Shown here: positions 1 through 6,546 of the stretch, one piece after another
Layout of the letters: each line of letters begins with the position of its first letter
Numbering within the stretch: the first letter of the stretch is position 1
Origin: Opitutales bacterium
Lineage (GTDB): Bacteria > Verrucomicrobiota > Verrucomicrobiae > Opitutales > CAG-312
Length of the DNA: 11,750 nt
Assembly (NCBI GenBank): GCA_017623955.1
Contig: JAGAOA010000137.1
Span: 1 to 11,750 of the forward strand
Direction: 5' to 3'
The notes under the pieces: generated by a model
The model's input: the letters and a program-made list of their open reading frames with translations, nothing else
The model's database searches: none
What the model was told of the DNA's origin: nothing
Program-made: the position numbers and the translations under genes

Positions 1-508
1 CATCCAAATCATTTTGCAGTATCGCATCAATTATAAGCTTTGAATATTTTTTGTTGCCTAAACAAAACGAAGCTTGAGCAATATAAAACGAATTTTCAGA
101 ATCTTGCCAACCTATCCAAGCATTTGCATTACCTTTTGGCAGTTTTAAAGGTAGCGACATTGCTGAAACATCCACAATTTCTTTGTATTTTTTATTTGCA
201 ATACAATAACGTGCAAAAGCGTTAAATGCAGTTCTCCGCATAGATATATCTAAGGTAGTTGTAACTGCTTCTTTTAGAATTTCAAAAGCTTTTTTATCGC
301 CTTGATACGCATAAATACTGCCCAAATAATACAAACTCTGTTCATATAATTGATGTTGTGATTTCGGAATTTGTTTAAACATTTCAATAGCCGATGGATA
401 ATCGCCTCTAACGTAAAATTGATACCCCTTTAGAAAAACTTTTGTAAAATCTTCTGCTAACAAAATATTAGAAAGTAACAAAAAGATAGAAATTAAATAA
501 AATCGCAT
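1..508 (-). CDS. Secreted TPR-like protein, 3' end beyond window
   Basis: This reading frame opens at an ATG (508-506) and stays open to the left edge for 169 codons, so the C-terminus is missing. The protein begins MRFYLISIFLLLSNILLAED, a typical Sec signal peptide (charged start, hydrophobic core, probable cleavage after LLA). The mature part alternates short amphipathic helices with TPR-like spacing, for example GYQFYVRGDYPSAIEMFKQI followed by SLYYLGSIYAYQGDKKAFEI, with the small/aromatic pattern of tetratricopeptide repeats (G-Y...A...F; Y-LG-IYA-QGD). It is therefore probably a periplasmic or outer-membrane-associated scaffold protein; no catalytic motif is visible. Its start overlaps the end of the dihydrouridine synthase gene by 16 bases in another frame, which suggests translational coupling in the same transcript. 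The TPR assignment is from pattern only; the coding call and signal peptide are firmer. Confidence 0.75.
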   Translation of the reverse strand, partial: MRFYLISIFLLLSNILLAEDFTKVFLKGYQFYVRGDYPSAIEMFKQIPKSQHQLYEQSLYYLGSIYAYQGDKKAFEILKEAVTTTLDISMRRTAFNAFARYCIANKKYKEIVDVSAMSLPLKLPKGNANAWIGWQDSENSFYIAQASFCLGNKKYSKLIIDAILQNDLD

Positions 509-1449
509 AATAAGTTCTCCAATTCTTGAATTGTATTGATGTTTCGCAACTGAACACGCAATCTTTTAAAACCTTCGGCATTTTTTAGAAAACGCATAAC
601 TTGTGTTTTTATAAATCTTATGTTATCAGACGAAATACCGTCGTAATTACCAGATGTCATAATCTTTGCGTAACGCAAAGCCATAGATGCTCTTTGAGAT
701 GAAGTTGGTTCTAAAGTTCTTTCATCATCGCCAAGCAAACGTGCTTTTAATTGCCCGAACAACCATGGATTCCCCAATGCCGCACGCCCAATCATAAAGC
801 CAGAACACGCAGATGAACGCATATAATCACCACTCAGCTTCTCTGCCGAACCATTCCCTAACAAGGGAATTGATACACTCTTAGCCGTTTCTTCTATCAA
901 ATTCCAATCGGCTTCGCCTTCATAACCTTGTGTTTTTGTACGTCCATGCAAGACCAACATTTTAGCTCCTGCCTGTTCTAAATCTCTAGCTATATTAGGA
1001 ACTACAATGTTTTCACCATTCCACCCTGTTCGCAATTTGGCAGTTGTAGGAATTTTCAATGTCTCGGACACTTTCTGTACTATGCGAAACATCTGTTTTG
1101 GATTTTTAAGCAACGCACTCCCTGCTCCAGCATTTACCGCATTCGGCGCAGGGCAACCAAAATTTATGTCAATAAAATCTGGCGACAATCTTTCTTCGAT
1201 GAGCTTTGCGGCATCTGCCATTTCAAATTCATCATCACCAAAAATCTGAATTCCTACTGGTCGACATTCTTTATCGAACGAAATTTTTTCTAGAACTCTA
1301 TTTGCACCACACAAAACCGCCCTAGAATAGACAAATTCTGTAACAGAAACATCTGCGCCATACTCCATAAAAATACTTCTACACGCTGAATTAGTAAATC
1401 CAGCCATAGGAGCTAGTGCAAAAATTTTTCTATCTCCGATAAAATTCAT
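493..1449 (-). CDS. dus: tRNA-dihydrouridine synthase (Dus family)
   Basis: This is an FMN-dependent enzyme of the Dus family that reduces uridine to dihydrouridine in tRNA D-loops in the cytoplasm. The 318-residue product from the ATG at 1449 has the family landmarks in order. They are the N-terminal APMAGFTNSACR flavin-binding strand, then INFGCPAP with the catalytic Cys (about residue 99) followed by NAGAGSALL. Next come the conserved Lys in TTAKLRTGW (about 137), the HGRT motif (about 167-170), LLGNGS, and GFMIGRAALGNPWLF near the phosphate site. The length is normal for DusA/B/C-type enzymes. A TTG three codons upstream would also open the frame, but the ATG is preferred: it gives the expected N-terminus and sits 2 bases after the CPBP gene stop. 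The usual GNGD is GNGS here. Which Dus subfamily and which tRNA position it serves cannot be told; the general pattern is DusB-like. Confidence 0.93.
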   Translation of the reverse strand: MNFIGDRKIFALAPMAGFTNSACRSIFMEYGADVSVTEFVYSRAVLCGANRVLEKISFDKECRPVGIQIFGDDEFEMADAAKLIEERLSPDFIDINFGCPAPNAVNAGAGSALLKNPKQMFRIVQKVSETLKIPTTAKLRTGWNGENIVVPNIARDLEQAGAKMLVLHGRTKTQGYEGEADWNLIEETAKSVSIPLLGNGSAEKLSGDYMRSSACSGFMIGRAALGNPWLFGQLKARLLGDDERTLEPTSSQRASMALRYAKIMTSGNYDGISSDNIRFIKTQVMRFLKNAEGFKRLRVQLRNINTIQELENLLCDFI

Positions 1450-1451
1450 TT

Positions 1452-2087
1452 TTACCAAGCAATGTATCCTTGAAAAGCTTTTACAACAAATACTCCAACA
1501 TTATACGCACAATGAGCCGAAATACACGGAATTATTGAACAATTTACATTCATAGGTAAAAATCTCAGCACATAAAACAACACTGAACATTCAAAAATCG
1601 AGATTGTTGCATTTATTGTTTGAGCCGAAAAGTTAAATTTCCATTCGCCTGCAAAAATAGATGCATTTTCTGGAATAGTATAATCCCACACAAAAGGATG
1701 TCCTATTGCAAAGATAAATGAAAAGAATAAAATCGATAAACACAAAAGAACTCTACCTTTATTTTTTACTACCAAAAAACCTCTAAATATGAGTTCTTCA
1801 ACAAATGCTGCACCAATCCACGAAAGCAAAGCCCATGGTGCAACCTTTGTCTGTTCAGACTCAACTCCCAATGCCATTTCAGTACAAGTATGCATTGCAA
1901 GTAGTATAACACCACAAACAATAGCAATAAATACCAAACGCACTGGAACTGATGTAGCCCCTTCTAACGCTCCTTTTCTGACCTTTTTTGTAATACAAAA
2001 ATTTTTAAAATCGCAATACCAAATATAAAAAAGCCATAAGGCTATTCCAAAATTTAATAATGCAAATACTGGTGAATCTTGAAACAT
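1452..2087 (-). CDS. CPBP family intramembrane metalloprotease (Abi/CAAX-like)
   Basis: A multi-pass membrane protein of 211 residues from the ATG at 2087. It carries the three CPBP (PF02517-type) motifs: EELIFR (EExxxR, about residues 97-102), FIFAIGH (FxxxH, His about 130), and SAHCAYN (HxxxN, about 192-196). In the family these residues coordinate metal and form the active site of Rce1-like proteases; the substrate here is unknown. Hydrophobic segments before and between the motifs fit a helical bundle. A longer version starting at TTG (2174) is possible but has an unconvincing N-terminus. An ATG-started stretch in another frame (2218-2096) encodes what looks like a first membrane helix, so the annotated start may be a frameshift product; see that entry. 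Dus follows after 2 bases, so the genes are surely co-transcribed. Confidence 0.85.
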   Translation of the reverse strand: MFQDSPVFALLNFGIALWLFYIWYCDFKNFCITKKVRKGALEGATSVPVRLVFIAIVCGVILLAMHTCTEMALGVESEQTKVAPWALLSWIGAAFVEELIFRGFLVVKNKGRVLLCLSILFFSFIFAIGHPFVWDYTIPENASIFAGEWKFNFSAQTINATISIFECSVLFYVLRFLPMNVNCSIIPCISAHCAYNVGVFVVKAFQGYIAW

Positions 2088-2095
2088 AACTAAAA

Positions 2096-2218
2096 TTACA
2101 AGGTTAGACCCCAAATCATAATAGCACACTGAAGCAAAAACATCAAACCTGCTAAAACATAGACAAATACACAAAATTTATCGGTCCTAAAACGCACACT
2201 CTGATTTTCATTTTCCAT
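2096..2218 (-). other. Possible frameshifted N-terminus of the CPBP gene, or 40-codon leader ORF
   Basis: From the ATG at 2218 a 40-codon frame runs to a TAA at 2098-2096. It encodes a short polar start (MENENQSVRFRTDK) and then a strongly hydrophobic stretch, FCVFVYVLAGLMFLLQ and onward to MIWG, like a signal-anchor or first transmembrane helix. It lies directly upstream of, and overlaps, the open part of the CPBP frame. Stepping back one base (or restoring one lost base) at the GGGG run near 2113-2116 would join it to the protease as one protein of about 250 residues with an extra N-terminal helix. The alternative is a short upstream ORF ending 8 bases before the CPBP ATG. No canonical -1 slippery heptamer is aligned with the upstream frame, so programmed frameshifting has no positive support. 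Confidence 0.45.
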
Positions 2219-2224
2219 ATCTCA

Positions 2225-2254
2225 AATATACAATTTTTGTTGATAGATTATCAA
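2225..2254 (-). promoter_or_regulatory. Predicted sigma70-like promoter for the CPBP-dus-TPR cluster
   Basis: On the minus strand TTGATA (2254-2249) is followed after 18 bases by TATATT (2230-2225), each one mismatch from the sigma70 consensus. Transcription would start near 2218, almost at the ATG of the 40-codon N-terminal frame. That gives either a leaderless message from 2218 or a leader of about 130 bases if translation begins at 2087. Predicted by eye only. Confidence 0.4.
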
Positions 2255-2300
2255 GTTCAAAACTAACTTTCTTACAAGATTGAACTTTTTTCAAAAAAAA

Positions 2301-2320
2301 TGTTAGATTGTGCTAACTTT
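2301..2320 (+). promoter_or_regulatory. Candidate operator, copy 1 (TTAG-N6-CTAA)
   Basis: TGTTAG-N6-CTAACTTT: the inverted half-sites GTTAG and CTAAC are separated by 6 bases. The same architecture and flanks recur 30 bases downstream. It lies upstream of the predicted porin-feo -35 box. TTAG-N6-CTAA resembles the core of DtxR/IdeR-type metal-repressor boxes, which is a plausible regulator class upstream of feoAB but is inference. Confidence 0.5.
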
Positions 2321-2324
2321 TTGC

Positions 2325-2353
2325 TTGACTTGTTAGACATTCCTAACTTTAAT
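2325..2353 (+). promoter_or_regulatory. Predicted sigma70-like promoter of the porin-feoAB operon
   Basis: TTGACT (2325-2330), 17-base spacer, TTTAAT (2348-2353): each box is one mismatch from consensus and the spacing is optimal. The start would fall near 2360, giving a leader of about 35 bases before the porin ATG. The spacer is exactly occupied by the second palindromic element, so a bound protein there would block RNA polymerase. Confidence 0.55.
2331..2350 (+). promoter_or_regulatory. Candidate operator, copy 2 (TTAG-N6-CTAA)
   Basis: TGTTAG-N6-CTAACTTT again, exactly 30 bases (about three helical turns) after copy 1, with a different central hexamer (ACATTC instead of ATTGTG). The palindrome 2331-2347 coincides with the promoter spacer. 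A lone half-site CTAACTTT also occurs at 2263-2270. Conserved arms with divergent centres are what a dimeric repressor site looks like. Confidence 0.55.
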
Positions 2354-2393
2354 CATACATAATTTAAAAAATCATAAAAACGTAAAACAGATA

Positions 2394-3653
2394 ATGACTA
2401 TGAAATCAAAAATACTTAAAGGCACAATAAGTGCAATCGCATTAACAGCATCTTCGGTTTTTGCACAAGAAACATCAACCGACGACAACAACAGTAAGGA
2501 CTGGACATGCAACGAAAGTCTTTTCCTTTCCCCTGCAATAGAAAAATATGCACCCGATAGTGGATTTTCTCCAATAGCATCTTGGACTGGCGAATTTTGG
2601 TCAAATTTAAGTGGAGGAACTAAAACTGGCTCTGAATGGGATAACCTTGTAACTCTAGGCTTTGAACAAGACATCTCGAAAGTTATAAACAACGATGGGA
2701 TTGGAACAATCGGGATGACTGCCTTCTGGTACACACAATCAGCCGATATAATGAGCCGAATTGGCAGTGCTGGACACGCCGCAAGTAATATCTTCTCAGG
2801 CGAGATGGTTAGAATTATTGAAATTTATTACAACAATGAATTTGAAACTAAAAATGGAACATTCGGTTTTAGAATTGGTCAGCTTGCCGCTGATGAAGAT
2901 TTTATGGGTATGGATTACTCTGACCTATTCCTAAATGCAAATCTCGGAGCCATTCCAACAAATGCAGGAATGGAATTGTACGGAAGCAATGGCTCTTGGG
3001 CTTTCTCACAATATGCATTAGCAACTCTTGGTGCTACCATCTATTGGAACAACGACAACTTTGATGCTATTGTAGGTATCTACAACGGCGACGCAGGTAG
3101 AGACGTTTCTTCAAATCATGGTTTTGATTACAATATAAAAAACATTGCTGTATGGTATCAACTTGGCTACAACTACAAACTTTTGGGCTTAGGTGGAAGA
3201 ATTCAATTTGGTGGAAACTATCACAGTGGCGAATTTGAAAACAAATATACCGGCGAGGCAGAACGTGGCTTTTATTCGTTCTATCTTGGCTTGCAACAAG
3301 ATTTAATTGCAGATAAAGAAGGTAATGCAATCTTGGGCGGTTTTGTAAGAATGGCTTATACACCAGAAGAAGAAATTTCAGGCTGCGACAAATACATCGA
3401 TTGTGGTATAAACTGGTTCGGACCTCTTCCATCTCGCAGTAATGATGTCTTTGGCGTAGCTTTCTCTGGAATGAGATTGGGCGAAGATAATTATCATTAC
3501 GACAATCTAGTAGAAGTGACATATAGAGCTCAAATAACAAATGCAATCGCTATTCAACCTACATTCCAAACCTATCTAAACGCTAAAGACGAAGATACTG
3601 GTGCAACTAAAGTTGCCTATGTATTTGGAATTCGTGCTGAAGTAAATTTCTAA
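2394..3653 (+). CDS. Carbohydrate-selective porin, OprB-like outer-membrane beta-barrel
   Basis: A 419-residue outer-membrane protein. It begins with a Sec signal peptide (MTMKSKILKG... ending SSVFA before QETS; the ATG at 2400 is an equally possible start). The mature part has alternating amphipathic strands with aromatic girdles (GTIGMTAFWYTQ, NIAVWYQLGYNYKL, GFYSFYLGLQQDL) and ends ...GIRAEVNF, the terminal Phe recognised by the BAM machinery. The segment INWFGPLPSRSNDVFGVAFS matches the characteristic OprB-family stretch (PF04966) near the C-terminal third. OprB proteins let monosaccharides or other small solutes diffuse through the outer membrane. Here the gene heads an iron operon: feoA begins 42 bases downstream with no terminator between. 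Whether it passes iron or iron chelates rather than sugar is inference from position. No Shine-Dalgarno is visible. Confidence 0.82.
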   Translation: MTMKSKILKGTISAIALTASSVFAQETSTDDNNSKDWTCNESLFLSPAIEKYAPDSGFSPIASWTGEFWSNLSGGTKTGSEWDNLVTLGFEQDISKVINNDGIGTIGMTAFWYTQSADIMSRIGSAGHAASNIFSGEMVRIIEIYYNNEFETKNGTFGFRIGQLAADEDFMGMDYSDLFLNANLGAIPTNAGMELYGSNGSWAFSQYALATLGATIYWNNDNFDAIVGIYNGDAGRDVSSNHGFDYNIKNIAVWYQLGYNYKLLGLGGRIQFGGNYHSGEFENKYTGEAERGFYSFYLGLQQDLIADKEGNAILGGFVRMAYTPEEEISGCDKYIDCGINWFGPLPSRSNDVFGVAFSGMRLGEDNYHYDNLVEVTYRAQITNAIAIQPTFQTYLNAKDEDTGATKVAYVFGIRAEVNF

Positions 3654-3695
3654 AAAAAGATAAAGAAATAACCGATACGTAAATATCAATAAAAT

Positions 3696-3959
3696 ATGAA
3701 CAAGAAATCGGATAAAAAGAAAGAAATAACACTAGCCGACTTACCTGTAGGAGCTACTGCAACCATCGTTAAAGTAATTCCACACTCACGTGGCGAAAAG
3801 AAATTTGCCGATGTTGGTCTCGTTCCTGGAACAGAACTTTTGATGGAAGCAAAAGCTCCATTTGGCGGACTAATCAGAGTTCGCGTAATGGAAACAAGTA
3901 TGGCACTTCATTCCAACGATGCAAAAAATATTGTGATGAAAGGAGATAAATCAAAGTGA
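3696..3959 (+). CDS. feoA: Ferrous iron transport protein A
   Basis: An 87-residue cytoplasmic SH3-like protein that partners FeoB in Fe(II) uptake. Recognisable FeoA features are TLADLPVGATATIVKV at the start, then the central KKFADVGLVPGTELLMEAKAPFGG (the conserved L-x-x-x-G-x-x-x-G-T/x motif), and the C-terminal strand VRVMETSMALHSNDAKNIVM. The first 10 or so residues are Lys-rich. No Shine-Dalgarno precedes the ATG. The TGA stop overlaps the GTG start of feoB (GTGA), a classic coupled junction, and the gene sits between the porin and feoB in the same transcription unit. Confidence 0.95.
   Translation: MNKKSDKKKEITLADLPVGATATIVKVIPHSRGEKKFADVGLVPGTELLMEAKAPFGGLIRVRVMETSMALHSNDAKNIVMKGDKSK
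3940..3945 (+). promoter_or_regulatory. Ribosome binding site of feoB (fixes a GTG start)
   Basis: AAGGAG lies 10 bases upstream of the GTG at 3956, inside the end of feoA. It is one of the few clear Shine-Dalgarno sequences in the window and supports GTG rather than a later ATG as the feoB start. Confidence 0.7.
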
Positions 3960-6106
3960 AAAAATCCTTTACAATAGCACTTGCTGGAAATCCAAATTGT
4001 GGTAAAACTTCCATATTCAATGCTCTCACTGGTTCACGTCAACACGTAGGTAATTACCCAGGGGTTACCGTTGAAAGTAAGAGTGGAGAATTTGAATTAG
4101 ATGGTGCGTCAATAAAGTTGATTGACCTCCCTGGTATATATTCACTTTCGTCGAGTTCTCCAGAGGAAACTGTTGCTTTTGAAGAACTTACAAGCGGGAA
4201 AATAGACTTAATTTTAAACGTTATAGACTCATCAATTCCACAACGTAGTTTATATCTAACTACACAGCTAGCTGAATTACATATACCTATGTTGCTGGTC
4301 TTCAATATGAGCGATGACGCAAAGAAAAAAGGTATAAAGTTCGATATTCCAAAACTTGAAAAGTTCTTTGGTTCGCCAATAGCACGCACTGTTGGCAGAA
4401 GTAAAGACGGAATTGAAGAACTTACAAAAAAACTTTCAAAAGCTTTATCGGAATTGGAAGAACATGGCTCGCCAATGCTATCGTATGGAGCGGATATAGA
4501 CGATTCCATATCAGACATTGCACTTGAAATTAACAAGTTAAAAATAGACCAATGCAAAACAATTCCTGCACGATTCTTTGCAATAAAACTTCTAGAAAAA
4601 GATTCGTGTACAATGCAAATTGACGAACTAAAATCAGTTTGGAATGAAGTTGAAAAACAAATAAAACATTTATCAGATATTCATGCTATCGAAGCCGATA
4701 CATTTATGGCTGATAAACGTTATGCTATGATTTCTGGAGCATGTAGAGAAGCTATATCGTTCTCGGGAGAAAAACGCAGAGAAATTTCAGATAAAATAGA
4801 TGCAATAATGACAAACAAAATAATTGGCTTGCCATTGTTCTTAGCTATTATGTATCTAACCTTTGAATTTACGTTTACATGCTCGCAACCAATGATGGAC
4901 TGGATTGAAGCCGGATTTAGTTGGCTGATTGATATTATAAAGGCAAACTGGAATGAAGCAACAATGCCATATTTACGATCAATGATAACCGATGGTATTA
5001 TCAGTGGTGTTGGTGGTGTATTGGTATTTCTTCCAAATATATTGTTCTTATTCTTTGCAATAGCACTTCTCGAAGACAGTGGATATATGTCGAGAGCTGC
5101 ATTTGTTATGGATGGAATTATGCGTAAATTCGGCTTACAAGGTCGCTCTTTCGTTCCGCTCATTTTGGGTTTTGGTTGTAGCGTTCCAGCTATTATGGCA
5201 ACTAGAACTATCGAGTCGGAAAAAGATAGAAACACAACAATTATGGTTCTACCGTTGTTCAGTTGTGGAGCTCGTCTACCAATTTATGCGTTGATTATTC
5301 CAGCATTTTTTGCTGAAAAATATCAAGGCTTTATGCTTTGGACAATCTATGTTATAGGAATTATAATAGCTCTTATTGCTGCAAAAATATTGCGTAAAAC
5401 GCTATTCAAAGGCGAAGGGGAAGTTTATCTTATGGAATTGCCACCATACAGAATGCCAACTTTAAAAAGCATGCTTTTGCACATGTGGGATAGAGCAAAA
5501 ATGTATGTTCAAAAAGCTGGGACTATAATATTGGCAACATCAATCTTGTTGTACATAGCTAATACTTATCCTGAAAAAGAAAACTTCTCAAAAGACTACG
5601 ATACTCTCATTGCACAAGTTGAAAAAAGCAATATTTCTACTGAAAAGAAAGAAGAAAAAATTGCAACTCTCGACAATGAAAAAATGGCTGAAACAATGGA
5701 ATACACTATTTCTGGACGTATCGGTAAATTCCTTGAACCAGTATTCAAACCTATCGGCTTCGACTGGAAAATGACAACAGCAAGCATTGGAGCATTAGCC
5801 GCAAAGGAAGTTTTCGTTGCTCAAATGGGTATTTTGTACTCTGAAGGCGAAACTGATGAAGAAAGTGAAACTCTGCGAGAAAAATTGGCAAAAAATTATT
5901 CCCCATTACAGGGTTTTTGCATAATGTTGTTCTCGCTATTGTCAATTCCATGCTTGGCAACCCTTGCAATAATAAAGCGTGAAATGAACTCGTGGAAAGC
6001 TATGTTTGCCGAAGCTGGTGGATTATTCCTACTTGCATACATAACAACATTTATAGTATATCAAATTGGTACGATACTTGATATAGGAACTAAAATTGGA
6101 GGTTAA
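3956..6106 (+). CDS. feoB: Ferrous iron transporter FeoB
   Basis: An inner-membrane Fe(II) transporter with a cytosolic GTPase domain, 716 residues, normal for a full-length FeoB. The G domain shows G1 GNPNCGKTS (11-19), G2 Thr in GVTVE (about 38), G3 DLPG (57-60) and G4 NMSD (117-120). A helical spacer domain follows to about 280, then the membrane part. The two inverted Gate repeats carry the conserved Cys motifs LGFGCSVPAIMATR (about 404-417) and SCGARLPIYAL (about 436-446), followed by AAKEVFVAQMGILY late in the protein. A Glu/Lys-rich loop lies at about 545-590 (YPEKENFSKDYD, STEKKEEK), as is common before the last helices. Translation starts at GTG with a good Shine-Dalgarno. The gene is followed at once by a Cys-rich small membrane protein whose ribosome site is embedded in the feoB end. 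Confidence 0.97.
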   Translation: MKKSFTIALAGNPNCGKTSIFNALTGSRQHVGNYPGVTVESKSGEFELDGASIKLIDLPGIYSLSSSSPEETVAFEELTSGKIDLILNVIDSSIPQRSLYLTTQLAELHIPMLLVFNMSDDAKKKGIKFDIPKLEKFFGSPIARTVGRSKDGIEELTKKLSKALSELEEHGSPMLSYGADIDDSISDIALEINKLKIDQCKTIPARFFAIKLLEKDSCTMQIDELKSVWNEVEKQIKHLSDIHAIEADTFMADKRYAMISGACREAISFSGEKRREISDKIDAIMTNKIIGLPLFLAIMYLTFEFTFTCSQPMMDWIEAGFSWLIDIIKANWNEATMPYLRSMITDGIISGVGGVLVFLPNILFLFFAIALLEDSGYMSRAAFVMDGIMRKFGLQGRSFVPLILGFGCSVPAIMATRTIESEKDRNTTIMVLPLFSCGARLPIYALIIPAFFAEKYQGFMLWTIYVIGIIIALIAAKILRKTLFKGEGEVYLMELPPYRMPTLKSMLLHMWDRAKMYVQKAGTIILATSILLYIANTYPEKENFSKDYDTLIAQVEKSNISTEKKEEKIATLDNEKMAETMEYTISGRIGKFLEPVFKPIGFDWKMTTASIGALAAKEVFVAQMGILYSEGETDEESETLREKLAKNYSPLQGFCIMLFSLLSIPCLATLAIIKREMNSWKAMFAEAGGLFLLAYITTFIVYQIGTILDIGTKIGG
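6098..6102 (+). promoter_or_regulatory. Ribosome binding site of the Cys-rich FeoB partner
   Basis: GGAGG inside the last codons of feoB, 5 bases before the ATG at 6108. It decides that ATG over an in-frame TTG at 6096. Confidence 0.7.
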
Positions 6107-6107
6107 T

Positions 6108-6290
6108 ATGGGAGAAATTATATTTATAGCAGTTGTCGCAATAGTTGCAATTTACATGATATACCGAAGTTTTAAAGCGGTAAAGAATGGAGGTTGTTCG
6201 TGTGGCGGTAGCGGTTGCTGTTGCAAAGGCAACGGACACAAATGCGAATGCGAAGAAAACAATCAAGAGTGTAAATGCAATAAAAAATAG
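6108..6290 (+). CDS. FeoB-associated Cys-rich membrane protein
   Basis: A 60-residue protein with one N-terminal transmembrane helix (GEIIFIAVVAIVAIYMIYRS), then a basic stretch and a soluble tail packed with cysteine. There are nine Cys in the last 31 residues, at 30, 32, 37, 38, 39, 46, 48, 55 and 57, plus His44. They form CSC, CCC, CEC and CKC clusters. Position directly after feoB, size and layout match the FeoB-associated Cys-rich family (PF12669), thought to assist FeoB but of unproven mechanism. The tail could bind Fe(II) or another soft metal, or a cluster; its side of the membrane is not known, although positive residues after the helix favour a cytoplasmic tail. It is the last gene before the operon terminator. 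Confidence 0.88.
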   Translation: MGEIIFIAVVAIVAIYMIYRSFKAVKNGGCSCGGSGCCCKGNGHKCECEENNQECKCNKK

Positions 6291-6320
6291 CTACAATTTT
6301 TCAACTCATGATTATAAACC

Positions 6321-6349
6321 AAAGGCGTTCTAAATAGAACGCCTTTTTT
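6321..6349 (+). terminator. Intrinsic terminator of the porin-feo operon
   Basis: A perfect 11-base-pair inverted repeat (6321-6331 with 6336-6346, GC-rich core GGCGTTCT/AGAACGCC) with an AAAT tetraloop, followed by a T run to 6349. It is 31 bases after the last feo-operon gene. The convergent glycosidase operon ends at 6364 on the other strand, so the same hairpin may stop transcription from both sides, though the T run is good only on the plus strand. Confidence 0.93.
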
Positions 6350-6363
6350 ATGCAAATTAATTT

Positions 6364-6546
6364 TTATTCCCAATCGTAATAGAATGCTGTTGCAACAAGA
6401 GTACCTTCCCCAGGGTCATTCTTTTGCCCTGCAAAATTATCTGTTGAATTTAAATTCCAGTGATGTTTATTTTGATCACCCCAACGTAACGAAACTTTAA
6501 AACCTCCCTTACGCCAACAAACAGAATCGTTAAAATGATTTCTATA
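6364..6546 (-). other. Continuation of the GH172 frame beyond an in-frame TGA
   Basis: After the TGA at 6549-6547 the same frame stays open for 60 more codons to a TAA at 6366-6364, ending just short of the terminator hairpin. The encoded tail begins YRNHFNDSVCWRKGGFKVSL and ends GTLVATAFYYDWE. Both parts resemble the C-terminal strands of DUF2961/GH172 proteins, where a Y-R-x-H segment is followed by an amphipathic strand and a terminal 'V-A-Y-W-Y' type strand. It is thus the true C-terminus of the upstream product, separated by one stop codon. Restored length would be 348 residues, normal for the family. Confidence 0.7.

Noticed and set aside
40..225. Plus-strand 61-codon frame
   Set aside because: It is antisense to the signal-peptide-bearing TPR-like gene, lacks a ribosome site and has no recognisable content.
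2280..2294. Hairpin TTGAA-N5-TTCAA as a terminator
   Set aside because: The stem is only 5 AT-rich pairs and lies between divergent promoters, where no transcript needs to end.
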